Part shown: piece after piece, positions 1 through 9,051 of the stretch | Numbering within the stretch: position 1 is the stretch's first letter | How the letters are laid out: the number at the start of each line of letters is the position of its first letter | Assembly (NCBI RefSeq): GCF_947491715.1 | Contig: NZ_CANLKR010000040.1 | Coordinates: 1 to 46,657, forward strand | Direction of reading: 5' to 3' | Length of the DNA stretch: 46,657 nt | Source: an uncultured Shewanella sp. | Lineage (GTDB): Bacteria > Pseudomonadota > Gammaproteobacteria > Enterobacterales > Shewanellaceae | The notes under the pieces: generated by a model | The model's input: the letters and a program-made list of their open reading frames with translations, nothing else | What the model was told of the DNA's origin: nothing | The model's database searches: none | Made by a program: the position numbers and the translations under genes

Positions 1-72
1 TAATACAGATAATACAGATAATACAGATAATACAGATAATACAGATAATACAGATAATACAGATAATACAGA
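1..72 (+). repeat. 9-bp tandem repeat, in-frame (Asn-Thr-Asp)n
   Basis: Eight perfect copies of TAATACAGA fill 1-72, followed by a decayed ninth (TAATATCGA). The array may continue to the left. The unit is a multiple of three and is read in the receiver-protein frame as Asn-Thr-Asp, so copy-number change by slippage would alter linker length without frameshift. Confidence 0.97.
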
Positions 73-496
73 TAATATCGAGAAGGTGGATCTGGCAAAT
101 AAAAATATTTATAAGCCACTTATTTTAGTCGTAGAAGATAACCTTGTTAATCAAAAAGTGGCGACGATGCTTTTGAAAAAAGGAGGCTATGATTATGATA
201 TTGCAAATAATGGCCAAGAAGCCGTGGATAAAGTGTGTTCGGGTGAGCAATACTCGGTTATTTTAATGGACTGTATGATGCCCATTAAAGATGGTTTTCG
301 TGCAACAGAGGAGATCAGGGCATATGAGAAAGACAAAGAAATTAATCCTGTAGCGATCATAGCGCTAACGGCGAGCGTATTAGATGAAGATATCCAGCAC
401 TGTTTTGATTGCGGTATGAATGATTATACGGCCAAGCCTTTCAAAAAAGAGGCATTATTAGCTAAGATAGATAAATATATTCAACTGATCACATAA
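2..496 (+). CDS. C-terminal receiver domain of a signalling protein, 5' end outside window
   Basis: Response-regulator receiver domain, probably the last domain of a hybrid sensor kinase or multi-domain regulator. The acidic pocket (VVEDN), phospho-acceptor Asp (LMDCMMP, codon 269-271), Thr switch (ALTAS) and Lys (KPF) are all present, so it should accept phosphate from a histidine kinase. The frame is open from the first bases of the window: before the GTG at 86 it reads Asn-Thr-Asp repeats and then NIEK, without a stop. I therefore treat the gene as cut by the window edge rather than starting at 86, where no ribosome binding site is seen. The repeat would form a polar, flexible linker. No output domain follows the receiver, so output must come from the missing part or from phosphorelay. 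Receiver call is secure; the identity of the whole protein is unknown. Confidence 0.85.
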   Translation, partial: NTDNTDNTDNTDNTDNTDNTDNTDNIEKVDLANKNIYKPLILVVEDNLVNQKVATMLLKKGGYDYDIANNGQEAVDKVCSGEQYSVILMDCMMPIKDGFRATEEIRAYEKDKEINPVAIIALTASVLDEDIQHCFDCGMNDYTAKPFKKEALLAKIDKYIQLIT

Positions 497-650
497 ATCT
501 CCATTGAAAGATTGGTTTAGATCTGTAGGAGAATATTGAAGGTTATTTTTGGGTATAATGAGTCACCTCTACATTTTGTCACAAACAGTCGTTTAATTTT
601 CGCCATACTTAAGTAGTAGCCCTTTAGTCTCGATTGATGGTGATAATGTG

Positions 651-2033
651 ATGTTTAAGCGAAGTGCTTTAATATGTTGTCTTGTTGTTTATCTTTCTTC
701 AATTTCATTGTTTGCTCAAGAGCGTGAGAAATTAAGCCGTCAATTAATCGCCGATCACTTGTTATTCCTATCCTTTGTTGATCCAGATAGCGCCTTCTAT
801 GATTATTACTTGCTTGTTGAAAACAAAGATCTGACTTATCACAGCGCATTGAGAAACAGTATTGAATCTGAAGTATCGAGTTATTGGGAAGGTAAAGCGA
901 TCCCTTTGAAAGATCCATATTTTAGATTAGAAGCTGATGTTTACCAACGGGCCGTTGGGCTGGAACCTCAGCTTGATGACTTTTTGTTTCTAACGAATAA
1001 TATTAAGCATTTTACATGGCTAGAAGACTCTTATTCTTGGCCGCTGTTATCTTTGACTCGACTGATTAAGGAAGGAGATAAGGATCCTGTTCTCAATCAA
1101 ATTGGGTTGAGATTATGGTTATTAGGGGATTTGATGGACTCTAGTATGATAGGCAGTGATTATACCGAACAACTGGTTGGGGCGGTGAAAATATTTCAAC
1201 AACGTCATGGTTTAGAAACCGATGGTGTTATTGGTCCTGCAACTTTGCGTTGGTTAAATGTGAAACCTCGAGATAGAGCGAGAATGTTGGCTGAAAATTA
1301 CGTTAAGAAGCATACTTTCTTGGCTAATCGAGAGCCGCAATTTATTGTGATTAATATTCCGGGCTTTGACATGTTACTTGTTGATAATGGTGAAATAAAG
1401 TTAGATTCCCGTGTGATTGTCGGTAAGCCTTCACGTCAAACACCTTTACTCAGCAGTGCAATAACAAATGTCATTATTAATCCTAGTTGGCGAGTTCCCA
1501 AGCGTATAATGTACCGTGATTTATTGCCTAAAATTAGACGCAATGGCTTGTATATTAATCAAGGAAATTATGAAGTGTATGATAGAGATGGGCAACGATT
1601 GTTTCGCACTCCCTCTCAATGGAGTGATATTGCTAAAGGCGCTTTTCCATATCGTTTAGTACAAAAACCAGGGGAAAAAAATACCTTAGGGCGTTATAAG
1701 TTTTATTTTCCAAATGACTTCAGTATTTATTTACATGATACAGTGACACCTAACTTATTTAACAAAGCTAATAGAGCATTATCATCAGGATGTATTCGTG
1801 TTGAAAAGGTCAAATTTTTGGCTGACTGGATGGCAGAGAATTTAGTGAACGATAAAAAAACATGGCAACGAATGCAAGTGAAACGAGAAGAAAGTCGTTG
1901 GTTTTCTCTCAAGTCATCCTTGCCTGTGCATCTTGTTTATTGGACATCTTGGCTAGATAAAAAGGGGAAAGTGCAACACCGAGCTGATATTTATAACCAG
2001 CAAAAAGCGCAATTACTTTCAGTGGCTCACTAA
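651..2033 (+). CDS. L,D-transpeptidase, YcbB/LdtD type
   Basis: Periplasmic enzyme that makes 3-3 cross-links in peptidoglycan. The N terminus is a signal peptide (FKRSALICCLVVYLSSISLFA). A peptidoglycan-binding repeat follows (FQQRHGLETDGVIGPATL, about residues 180-202), then the YkuD catalytic domain. Catalytic Cys381 sits in SSGCIRV, the YcbB variant of the family motif, and His362 in YLHDT precedes it. The length (460 residues) is shorter than E. coli YcbB (about 615), so the N-terminal part is reduced. A GTG lies one codon upstream at 648; I prefer the ATG at 651. A TATAAT at 554-559 may be its -10 box, but no good -35 is seen. The next gene is a YcbK homologue, the same neighbourhood as in E. 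coli. Confidence 0.9.
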   Translation: MFKRSALICCLVVYLSSISLFAQEREKLSRQLIADHLLFLSFVDPDSAFYDYYLLVENKDLTYHSALRNSIESEVSSYWEGKAIPLKDPYFRLEADVYQRAVGLEPQLDDFLFLTNNIKHFTWLEDSYSWPLLSLTRLIKEGDKDPVLNQIGLRLWLLGDLMDSSMIGSDYTEQLVGAVKIFQQRHGLETDGVIGPATLRWLNVKPRDRARMLAENYVKKHTFLANREPQFIVINIPGFDMLLVDNGEIKLDSRVIVGKPSRQTPLLSSAITNVIINPSWRVPKRIMYRDLLPKIRRNGLYINQGNYEVYDRDGQRLFRTPSQWSDIAKGAFPYRLVQKPGEKNTLGRYKFYFPNDFSIYLHDTVTPNLFNKANRALSSGCIRVEKVKFLADWMAENLVNDKKTWQRMQVKREESRWFSLKSSLPVHLVYWTSWLDKKGKVQHRADIYNQQKAQLLSVAH

Positions 2034-2148
2034 CCTTATTCAACAACTTAGCAAGGGAAATGTTAAATAACAACCATATTGCTTGCTTTGTGACCAATTA
2101 AAGGGTAGCTTCTCCTCTGTTGTTTATTTATTGTTCAGTGGGGATTCA

Positions 2149-2697
2149 GTGTCTGTTGTATGTTCTGCTCGAAGACAGTTATTGTTAGGGCTCGGAGGCG
2201 CTGCTGCGTTTTCGGTATTACCAAAAAAAGCCAATGCTAGTCGGTCCACAAAAGGCGTGAGAACCTTGAGTTTTTATAATCGCCATACAGGGGAGCGTGA
2301 ACAAGGAAGTTACTGGGTTGATGGGGATTATCAAACTAATATTTTAACTGAGTTTAATCAAATACTACGGGATTTCAGGCAAAACGAGACCATTCCGATG
2401 GATAAGCGTTTGTTTGATTATGCCTTTAAACTTCAAAATGCACTTAATGTGAAAGAAGAAATTCATATTATTTCTGGTTATCGCTCACCGAAAACGAATG
2501 CAATGTTAGCAAGAAGAAGCAGTGGTGTGGCGAAGCACAGTTATCATATGAAAGGAATGGCGCTTGACCTTGCTTTACCGAGTGTAAAATTGGCCGATGT
2601 CAGAGAAGCGGCTATGTCATTGAAGCTGGGTGGCGTGGGATATTATCCTAAGTCAGGGTTCGTGCATATTGATACCGGCCCAGTAAGGCATTGGTGA
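2149..2697 (+). CDS. YcbK-like DUF882 / M15-fold periplasmic protein, Tat-exported
   Basis: Small periplasmic protein of the DUF882 family (peptidase M15 fold), related to E. coli YcbK and presumably acting on cell wall next to its transpeptidase neighbour. Conserved blocks are LISGYRS-like (IISGYRSPKTN), the His/Asp metal motif SYHMKGMALDL and the C-terminal VHIDTGPVRHW, closely matching YcbK. The N terminus has a twin-arginine signal (ARRQLLLGLGGAAAF) with a cleavage site near KANA. An upstream ATG at 2083 is in frame, but it would put 22 extra residues before the Tat motif; the GTG at 2149 has GGGGAT 5 bases upstream and gives a family-like length (182 residues), so I chose it. A strong terminator follows. 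Confidence 0.87.
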   Translation: MSVVCSARRQLLLGLGGAAAFSVLPKKANASRSTKGVRTLSFYNRHTGEREQGSYWVDGDYQTNILTEFNQILRDFRQNETIPMDKRLFDYAFKLQNALNVKEEIHIISGYRSPKTNAMLARRSSGVAKHSYHMKGMALDLALPSVKLADVREAAMSLKLGGVGYYPKSGFVHIDTGPVRHW

Positions 2698-2711
2698 GGG
2701 AATAAATCTTC

Positions 2712-2740
2712 AAACAGGGCTCACTAGAGCCCTGTTTTTA
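2712..2740 (+). terminator. Rho-independent terminator after the YcbK-like gene
   Basis: Perfect 11-bp stem (AAACAGGGCTC / GAGCCCTGTTT) with an ACTA loop, followed by T residues. It separates the cell-wall pair from rplY. Confidence 0.93.
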
Positions 2741-2880
2741 TTGTTTTGTTTGCCTATACATGGATTAGAATAAAGTGTTTGTTGGTTTGTCGCTTTTGTG
2801 GTAGGATGCGCTTCGCTTTAAAGCAGGGTATTTTTGGTCGAAAAAAATGCCTTTTATTTTTTAATTTTAGTGAGTAAATT

Positions 2881-3168
2881 ATGTCTTATACTATTGTTGC
2901 ACAAATCCGTACTGAATTAGGGAAAGGTTCGAGCCGCCGCCTACGTCATGCAGATAAAGTTCCTGCTGTTGTTTATGGACCAGGTAAAGAAGCGATTTCT
3001 ATTGTTTTTGATCACAAAGATATCATTAACATTCAAGCTAATGAAGATTTCTACACTTCAGAGCTGACATTAACTATTGATGGTAAAGACACGAAAGTAC
3101 GTGTTCAAGATATGCAACGTCATGCGTTTAAGCCTCTTATTGAGCATGTTGATTTCAAATTCGCTTAA
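2881..3168 (+). CDS. rplY: 50S ribosomal protein L25
   Basis: 5S rRNA-binding ribosomal protein of the large subunit. At 95 residues it is the short, single-domain L25 form typical of enteric bacteria, Vibrio and Shewanella; the C-terminal CTC extension is absent. Diagnostic stretches are RTELGKGSSRRLR, VPAVVYGPGK and HVDFKFA. Overall it closely resembles Shewanella L25 as I remember it, one of the reasons for the host assignment. GTGAG upstream of the ATG serves as the ribosome binding site. It is a single-gene unit, bounded by a terminator on each side. Confidence 0.96.
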   Translation: MSYTIVAQIRTELGKGSSRRLRHADKVPAVVYGPGKEAISIVFDHKDIINIQANEDFYTSELTLTIDGKDTKVRVQDMQRHAFKPLIEHVDFKFA

Positions 3169-3181
3169 ATTTTAATAAGCG

Positions 3182-3209
3182 AAAAAAGCGCCTGAAAGGC
3201 GCTTTTTTT
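3182..3209. terminator. Bidirectional terminator between rplY and spoVR
   Basis: Twelve-bp stem, AAAAAAGCGCCT / AGGCGCTTTTTT, with a GAA loop. The A-run and T-run flank the GC core, so it can work for rplY on the plus strand and for the convergent spoVR operon on the minus strand. Confidence 0.92.
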
Positions 3210-3213
3210 ATGT

Positions 3214-4731
3214 CTAATGAGAAACTTTCTCTGGGCAAGCTGCGAGTAAAACAATATCTCCTTGTTCATTTTCTTGTTCGATTTTTACGTTAAATCCCCA
3301 CAGTTCGTGTAAATGTTTAACGACTTCGTGACAACTGTCGTCGAGTGGAATTTGATGGGTAGGAATATACCTGAGTGTGAGGGAACGATCGCCTGAAATG
3401 GCAACATTTTGAACTTGGATGTTGGGTTCTAAATTGGATAAGTTGTATTGCTGGGATAACATTTGCCGAATATCTTGGTAGCCTTGTTTATCATGAATCG
3501 CTGACACTGATAAATGATCCTTGCTATTGTCATCAAGAATAGAGAAGAGTTTAAATTGCCGTATGATGTTAGGTGAAAGGTATTGGCTAATGAAGCTTTC
3601 ATCTTTGAAATTTTCCATTGCGAAGTGCAAGGTGTCTAACCAAGGTGTCCCAGCGATATCGGGAAACCAGTGTTTATCCTCTTCAGTAGGGGATTCACAA
3701 ATACGCCTTAGATCAACAAACATATTAAAACCAAGAGCATAAGGATTAATACCGTTATAGTAAGGACTATTATAGGCGGGTTGTGTTACGACATTAGTGT
3801 GGTTTTGTAAAAATTCAAGCATAAAACGCTCGGTCACTTTTCCTTCATCGTAGAGGTGGTTGAGAATGGTGTAGTGCCAAAACGTTGCCCAACCTTCATT
3901 CATGACTTGTGTTTGTTTTTGCGGATAAAAATATTGCCCCATCTTGCGCACTATACGCACGATCTCGCGTTGCCAAGGTTTGAGTAGAGGCGCATTCTTT
4001 TCAATAAAATAAAGAATATTTTCCTGAGGCTCTGAGGGGAAGTTAGGTTCTTTTGTTTCAGCTATCGTTGCTTTGGGGGTGGGGATGGTTCGCCAAAGAT
4101 CATTAACTTGGCTTTGTAGATAGGCTTCACGTTCTTTTTGTCTGAGTTGTTCTTCTTTGAAGGATATTTCACTGGGGCGTTTGTATCGATCGACACCGTA
4201 ATTCATTAGAGCATGGCAAGAGTCGATAATACTTTCTACGGCTTCTATCCCGTGAACTTCTTCACATTCACTAATATAGTTACGAGCAAAGACAAGGTAA
4301 TCAATAATAGAACTTGCATCTGTCCATGTTTTAAATAAGTAATTATTTTTGAAAAAGCTATTATGGCCAAAACTGGCATGGGCCATGACAAGGGCTTGCA
4401 TCGTGATGGTATTTTCTTCCATAAGGTATGCAATGCAGGGATTGGAGTTGATAACAATTTCGTAGGCTAGTCCCATCTGCCCACGTTTATAACCTTGCTC
4501 TGTTTGAATAAAACGTTTTCCGAAAGACCAGTGAGTATAACCTATCGGCATACCTATGCCAGCATAAGCATCCATCATTTGTTCAGCGGTGATCACTTCA
4601 ATTTGATTAGGGTAACTCTCTAACTTGTAATGCGCCGCAACACGTTCAATCTCTATTAAATAGTCTTGTAGTAAATCAAAGGTCCAGTCTGGTCCATCAT
4701 TTAGTGGTGTTCGAATCGTTTTTTTCCCCAT
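3214..4731 (-). CDS. SpoVR family protein (YcgB-like)
   Basis: Homologue of E. coli YcgB / Bacillus SpoVR, 505 residues against about 510 in E. coli. Recognisable blocks are DGPDWTFDLLQ near the start, GMPIGYTHWSFGKRF, the His-rich HASFGHNSFFKNNYLFK and NEGWATFWHYTILNHLYDEG. The His/Glu clusters suggest a metal-binding hydrolase-like fold, but the biochemical role is not established. It is the last gene of the minus-strand operon prkA - yeaH - spoVR, 8 bp after yeaH, an arrangement conserved in many proteobacteria. In E. coli the yeaGH genes belong to the general stress and nitrogen-starvation response, so a role in stationary-phase physiology is likely here (inference). Confidence 0.93.
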   Translation of the reverse strand: MGKKTIRTPLNDGPDWTFDLLQDYLIEIERVAAHYKLESYPNQIEVITAEQMMDAYAGIGMPIGYTHWSFGKRFIQTEQGYKRGQMGLAYEIVINSNPCIAYLMEENTITMQALVMAHASFGHNSFFKNNYLFKTWTDASSIIDYLVFARNYISECEEVHGIEAVESIIDSCHALMNYGVDRYKRPSEISFKEEQLRQKEREAYLQSQVNDLWRTIPTPKATIAETKEPNFPSEPQENILYFIEKNAPLLKPWQREIVRIVRKMGQYFYPQKQTQVMNEGWATFWHYTILNHLYDEGKVTERFMLEFLQNHTNVVTQPAYNSPYYNGINPYALGFNMFVDLRRICESPTEEDKHWFPDIAGTPWLDTLHFAMENFKDESFISQYLSPNIIRQFKLFSILDDNSKDHLSVSAIHDKQGYQDIRQMLSQQYNLSNLEPNIQVQNVAISGDRSLTLRYIPTHQIPLDDSCHEVVKHLHELWGFNVKIEQENEQGDIVLLAACPEKVSH

Positions 4732-4739
4732 AATGCCCC

Positions 4740-6008
4740 CTAAACCGATTGTTTCTTGAATAATTCTCTAAAAACAGGATAGATATCGTCAGCGTGTTTA
4801 ATATGTTGAACGGCAATGTTGGAAAATGATTTTTGCAAGTTTTCATATTCTCGCCAGAGTGTCTGGTGAGCTCTATTGGTAATTTCAATATAACTAAAAT
4901 AACGAACGAGAGGTAAAATATTTTTTTCCAATAGCTTATGGCATTGAGGAGAGTCATCAGCCCAATTATCACCGTCAGATGCTTGTGCTGCGTAGATATT
5001 CCATTCAGTTTCAGGGTATCGTTTTTGTTGAATTTCATGCATGAGTTTTAGTGCACTTGAAACTATGGTTCCTCCTGTTTCTTGAGAATAGAAAAACTCT
5101 TGTTCATCGACTTCTTTGGCTTGGGTATGGTGCCTAATATACACGACTTCGAGGTTTTTATAGGTTCTTGTTAAAAATAGATATAAAAGTATGTAGAAGC
5201 GCTTAGCAATATCTTTTGTGGCTTGATCCATTGAACCTGAGACATCCATTAAACAAAACATGACAGCTTGACTTGAAGGGATTTCTTTTTTGATGAAATT
5301 ATTGAATCGTAGATCGAAAGTATCAATAAAAGGGACTTTGGCAATCTTGTCTTTTAAGGTTTTAATTTCAGCTCTTAGTGTGATGATTTTTTCAGCTTCA
5401 GCACCGGGTGTATCTTCTAGTTGCCTTAATTCATCTTCTAATTTTTTAAGCTCTGCTCTTTTTGAGGCAGATAAGGCAATGCGTCTAGCCAGAGATGAAC
5501 GTAAAGAGCGGACAATATTGATATTCGCGGGGACACCATCATTGGTAAATCCGGCACGAACAATTTGATATTCGACTAATTTATTGAGCTGGTTTTTTTG
5601 TAAGTTGGGCAGTTCTAAATCTTCAAATAGCAGTTCTAGGTACTCATCTTTTGATATTTGAAAAATGAAATCATCTTGGCCTTCACCGCTATCAGAGGCA
5701 TCCCCTGGACCCGAGCCACCTCCTTCACCTGAGGGAGGACGATCTATTTTATCGCCCCGCATAAATTGATCGTTACCTGGATGGACTCTTTCTCTTATTC
5801 CCCCTTGGCCTTGATGAAAAGAAGGTTCATTAATATCACGGGTTGGAATACTGACTTCTTCTCCTTTATCTACATCGGTGACACTGCGACGGGTGACGGC
5901 ATCACTGACTGCCTGTTTAATCTGTTTTTTATAGCGATGAATAAATCGTTGACGATTAACGGTGCTTTTACCTTTAGCATTTAAGCGTCTATCAATAAAA
6001 TTAGCCAT
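4740..6008 (-). CDS. yeaH: YeaH family protein with von Willebrand A-type domain (DUF444)
   Basis: Partner of the PrkA kinase. Order: a basic N terminus (ANFIDRRLNAKGKSTVNRQR), a Gly/Ser/Asp-rich low-complexity stretch (SGEGGGSGPGDASDSGEG), a charged coiled-coil segment, and a C-terminal von Willebrand A-like region with the MIDAS motif DVSGSM. The start is set by a perfect Shine-Dalgarno (GGAGG at about 6014-6018) five or six bases upstream of the ATG at 6008; a second in-frame ATG at 6020 overlaps the Shine-Dalgarno itself and is rejected. The upstream kinase ends at 6057 and spoVR starts 8 bp downstream, so the three are one transcript. MIDAS proteins coupled to AAA-type ATPases often act as adaptors; that is family-level inference. 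Confidence 0.93.
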   Translation of the reverse strand: MANFIDRRLNAKGKSTVNRQRFIHRYKKQIKQAVSDAVTRRSVTDVDKGEEVSIPTRDINEPSFHQGQGGIRERVHPGNDQFMRGDKIDRPPSGEGGGSGPGDASDSGEGQDDFIFQISKDEYLELLFEDLELPNLQKNQLNKLVEYQIVRAGFTNDGVPANINIVRSLRSSLARRIALSASKRAELKKLEDELRQLEDTPGAEAEKIITLRAEIKTLKDKIAKVPFIDTFDLRFNNFIKKEIPSSQAVMFCLMDVSGSMDQATKDIAKRFYILLYLFLTRTYKNLEVVYIRHHTQAKEVDEQEFFYSQETGGTIVSSALKLMHEIQQKRYPETEWNIYAAQASDGDNWADDSPQCHKLLEKNILPLVRYFSYIEITNRAHQTLWREYENLQKSFSNIAVQHIKHADDIYPVFRELFKKQSV

Positions 6009-6056
6009 ATGGACCTCCAAAACGACGAGATCAATTGATCTCGTCTCACCACTCAG

Positions 6057-7991
6057 TTAAGAAGACTTACGCACTCTTAAATACCATTCAGATAAGAGCC
6101 TGACTTGTTTTTTTGTATAGCCTTTTTCCATCATTCGGTTAACAAAGTCATCGTGTTTTCTTTGATCGTCATTGGAGGTCTTAGTATTGAAAGAGATAAC
6201 AGGTAGTAAATCCTCAGTATTAGAAAACATTTTCTTTTCTATTACCGTCCTCAGTTTTTCATAACTGGTCCAAATGGGGTTCATACCATCATTGTTGGCT
6301 CTTGCTCTGAGTACAAAATTGACAATCTCATTGCGGAAATCTTTGGGGTTACTTATCCCTGCTGGTTTTTCAATTTTTTCGAGTTCTGCATTTAAGGCAG
6401 CACGGTCGAATAATTGTCCTGTATCTGGGTCTCGATACTCTTGATCTTGGATCCAAAAATCGGCATACACGACATAGCGATCAAAAATATTTTGTCCGTA
6501 TTCAGAATAAGATTCGAGGTAAGCTGTTTGGATTTCTTTACCAATAAATTCGACATATTTAGGAATGAGATAACCTTTTAAGAATTCAAGATAGCGCTCT
6601 GCAACATCAGCAGGGAACTGCTCTTGTTCAATTTGCCGTTCTAATACATAAAATAAGTGAACGGGGTTAGCGGCAATTTCGGTATTATCGAAGTTAAAGA
6701 CCCTAGAGAGGATTTTAAAGGCGAAACGGGTCGATAAACCTGACATTCCTTCATCGACGCCTGCATAGTCGCGATATTCCTGATAGGACTTTGCTTTAGG
6801 ATCGGTATCTTTTAAGCTTTCCCCGTCATATACGCGCATTTTAGAGAAAAGAGATGAGTTTTCTGGTGGCAGAATGCGAGATAAGACACTAAATTGTGCC
6901 AAGGTTTCTAATGTGCCAGGGGCACAAGGAGCCTGATGGAGTTCAGAGTTACTGATCAGCTTTTCATAAATCTGGATTTCTTTGGTTACGCGAAGACAAT
7001 ACGGGACTTTAACAATGTAAACGCGGTCAAGAAAAGCTTCATTGGTTTTATTATTTCTAAAAGTCGACCACTCAGATTCATTTGAGTGGGCAAGAATTAT
7101 CCCGTTATAAGGCAGTGCGGACAGTCCCTCTGTGCCGTTATAGTTGCCTTCTTGAGTGGCTGTGAGTAAAGGATGTAGCACCTTTATTGGAGCTTTAAAC
7201 ATTTCCACAAATTCCATAATACCTTGATTGGCACGGCATAATGCGCCTGAATAGGAATAAGCATCGGCGTCATTTTGAGCAAAGTGTTCTAACTGTCTGA
7301 TATCAACCTTTCCCACTAGAGAAGAGATATCTTGGTTATTCTCATCTCCAGGCTCTGTTTTGGCTATGGCAATTTGATCTAAAATGGAAGGGTAGACTTT
7401 AATGACTTTGAATTTAGCTATGTCCCCACCGAATTCATGGAGTCGTTTGACTGCCCAAGGTGACATGATGGATTTTAAGTAACGTTGGGGTATTTGGTAT
7501 TCTTTCTCGATTAATTTGCCATCTTCTTCAGGATTAAAAAGGCAAAAAGGGTGATCATTGACAGGACTTCTTACTCCATCAGCACTTAAGACATAAATGG
7601 GAATATTTTGCATTAAGGCTTTGAGCTTTTCTGCTAAAGATGACTTCCCTCCGCCAACTGGCCCCAATAAATAGAGAATTTGTTTTGACTCTTCTAGTCC
7701 TTGGGCTGAATGCTTAAGGTAAGCCACTATTTGCTCTATGGCGTCTTCCATGCCATAGAATTCATTGAATGCGGGGTATTTGGAGATTAATCGGTTAGAA
7801 AATATTCGACTAAGAATCGGATCTTTAGCCGTGTCAATTTGTTCTGGCTCTCCGATAGCGAGTAATAAACGCTCAGCTGCAGAAACGTAGGTGGTTTTAT
7901 CTTTTTTACAAAGAGTTAAGAATTCTTCTAATGAATACTCTTCATCGAGTTTTTTTTCATAGCGTTGCTGGTAATGTTCAAAGATACCCAT
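6057..7991 (-). CDS. prkA: PrkA family serine protein kinase (YeaG)
   Basis: Serine protein kinase with an N-terminal AAA-type ATPase domain and a C-terminal kinase-related domain; 644 residues, the usual length. The Walker A is GPVGGGKSS near residue 110, and the N terminus (MGIFEHYQQRYEK) matches the family start. The C terminus ends in the basic segment typical of YeaG (LSEWYLRVRKSS). A G-rich Shine-Dalgarno (GGGGGGAG) lies before the ATG. First gene of the operon with yeaH and spoVR; the 245-bp upstream gap must carry the promoter, but I could not assign a confident -10/-35. In E. coli YeaG is RpoS- and NtrC-linked and acts in nutrient stress; that regulation is assumed rather than seen here. 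Confidence 0.94.
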   Translation of the reverse strand: MGIFEHYQQRYEKKLDEEYSLEEFLTLCKKDKTTYVSAAERLLLAIGEPEQIDTAKDPILSRIFSNRLISKYPAFNEFYGMEDAIEQIVAYLKHSAQGLEESKQILYLLGPVGGGKSSLAEKLKALMQNIPIYVLSADGVRSPVNDHPFCLFNPEEDGKLIEKEYQIPQRYLKSIMSPWAVKRLHEFGGDIAKFKVIKVYPSILDQIAIAKTEPGDENNQDISSLVGKVDIRQLEHFAQNDADAYSYSGALCRANQGIMEFVEMFKAPIKVLHPLLTATQEGNYNGTEGLSALPYNGIILAHSNESEWSTFRNNKTNEAFLDRVYIVKVPYCLRVTKEIQIYEKLISNSELHQAPCAPGTLETLAQFSVLSRILPPENSSLFSKMRVYDGESLKDTDPKAKSYQEYRDYAGVDEGMSGLSTRFAFKILSRVFNFDNTEIAANPVHLFYVLERQIEQEQFPADVAERYLEFLKGYLIPKYVEFIGKEIQTAYLESYSEYGQNIFDRYVVYADFWIQDQEYRDPDTGQLFDRAALNAELEKIEKPAGISNPKDFRNEIVNFVLRARANNDGMNPIWTSYEKLRTVIEKKMFSNTEDLLPVISFNTKTSNDDQRKHDDFVNRMMEKGYTKKQVRLLSEWYLRVRKSS

Positions 7992-8187
7992 AGTGCACTC
8001 CCCCCCTGATACGCCAAAATATAATGATAGTGGTTTGAATGATTTGGCCCACTATTATTAATTTTAGACCTAAAAAGGGGACTTGGTATGTAAATCTCAA
8101 TAAAAACAACAACAAATAGTTGCGATTGCAACAGTTGCATTTGTTTGTGGGAGGTAATGGTTGAGGGTTAGGGGGACGGTAAGTGGT

Positions 8188-8216
8188 TAAAAAGCAGATA
8201 TCACTGATACCTGCTT
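8188..8216 (-). terminator. Rho-independent terminator of sodB
   Basis: On the minus strand, 20 bp after the sodB stop, AAGCAGGTATC pairs with GATATCTGCTT (one G-U pair) around an AGT loop and is followed by TTT. It insulates sodB from the prkA operon. Confidence 0.85.
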
Positions 8217-8236
8217 ATCAATAATAAAAAATGATA

Positions 8237-8821
8237 TTACGCAGCAAAGTTCTGGTTAACAAACTCCCAGTTTACTAATTCCCAGAAGTGTGCCAGATAA
8301 TCAGGGCGAACATTGCGGTAATCGATATAATAAGCATGTTCCCACACATCAACGGTAAGTAGAGGTGTCACGCCTTCATCTGTTAATGGTGTTGCTGCAT
8401 TGCTAGTATTAACAATGGCTAATGAACCGTCGGCTTTTTTGACTAACCAAGTCCAAGCACTGCCGAAATTGTTTACAGCAGAATCGGTGAATTGTGCTTT
8501 AAAGGCATCAAATGAACCAAAGCTTTTTTCAATGGCGTTGGCAATTTCGCCTGTTGCAGCGCCACCAGCATTGGGGGCTAAACCATTCCAGTAGAAAGTG
8601 TGGTTCCAGATCTGAGCTGCATTGTTAAAAATACCGCCAGATGAGGTTTTAATGATGTCTTCAAGTGATTTGCTTTCCAGCTCAGTGCCTTCGATCAAAC
8701 CGTTTAGCTTAACCACATAGGTTTTGTGATGTTTACCGTAATGAAACTCGATAGTTTCTTGAGAGATGTGTGGCTCAAGGGCGTCGTTTGCGTATGGTAA
8801 TGCTGGTAGTTCAAAAGCCAT
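8237..8821 (-). CDS. sodB: Superoxide dismutase, iron type
   Basis: Cytoplasmic Fe-superoxide dismutase converting superoxide to oxygen and hydrogen peroxide. It has 194 residues, near the E. coli SodB length (193). Metal ligands are His27 (EFHYGKHH), His74 (IWNHTFYW), Asp158 and His162 (DVWEHAYY). The Gln in NNAAQ (residue 70) is the position that distinguishes Fe from Mn enzymes, and the sequence is of the Fe form. GGAGAAAG precedes the ATG. Monocistronic, with its own terminator, and divergent from grxD, an iron-sulfur-trafficking glutaredoxin. Fur or RyhB control is common for sodB, but no convincing Fur box was found in 8822-9050. Confidence 0.97.
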   Translation of the reverse strand: MAFELPALPYANDALEPHISQETIEFHYGKHHKTYVVKLNGLIEGTELESKSLEDIIKTSSGGIFNNAAQIWNHTFYWNGLAPNAGGAATGEIANAIEKSFGSFDAFKAQFTDSAVNNFGSAWTWLVKKADGSLAIVNTSNAATPLTDEGVTPLLTVDVWEHAYYIDYRNVRPDYLAHFWELVNWEFVNQNFAA

Positions 8822-9051
8822 TAGCTTTCTCCATTAACTCTAAGTTTATGTTTATATGTCTTGCTCACTGTTAATCATTTTACCCAATAAAAGGGGTGAG
8901 TGTCTCTTTCTTTGTGAAATATTTTAAAAATATTTATCCTTGATTTGTTTTTGTCAATACCCTTTTAAAAAGTAGGTTTTTGTTCTGGTGTAACCTGACG
9001 TACAATAGTTGCTAGACATAGGTTATGTTTTACCAGCTTAGGAATAAAAAA

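Noticed and set aside
1..79. CRISPR-like array
   Set aside because: The 9-bp units are adjacent with no spacers and lie in a coding frame.
86..496. GTG at 86 as the start of a small free response regulator
   Set aside because: The frame is open to the window edge and reads a clean Asn-Thr-Asp repeat; there is no ribosome binding site before the GTG.
8822..9050. Fur box between sodB and grxD
   Set aside because: Only short AATCATT-type matches; no 19-bp palindrome of the GATAATGATAATCATTATC kind.
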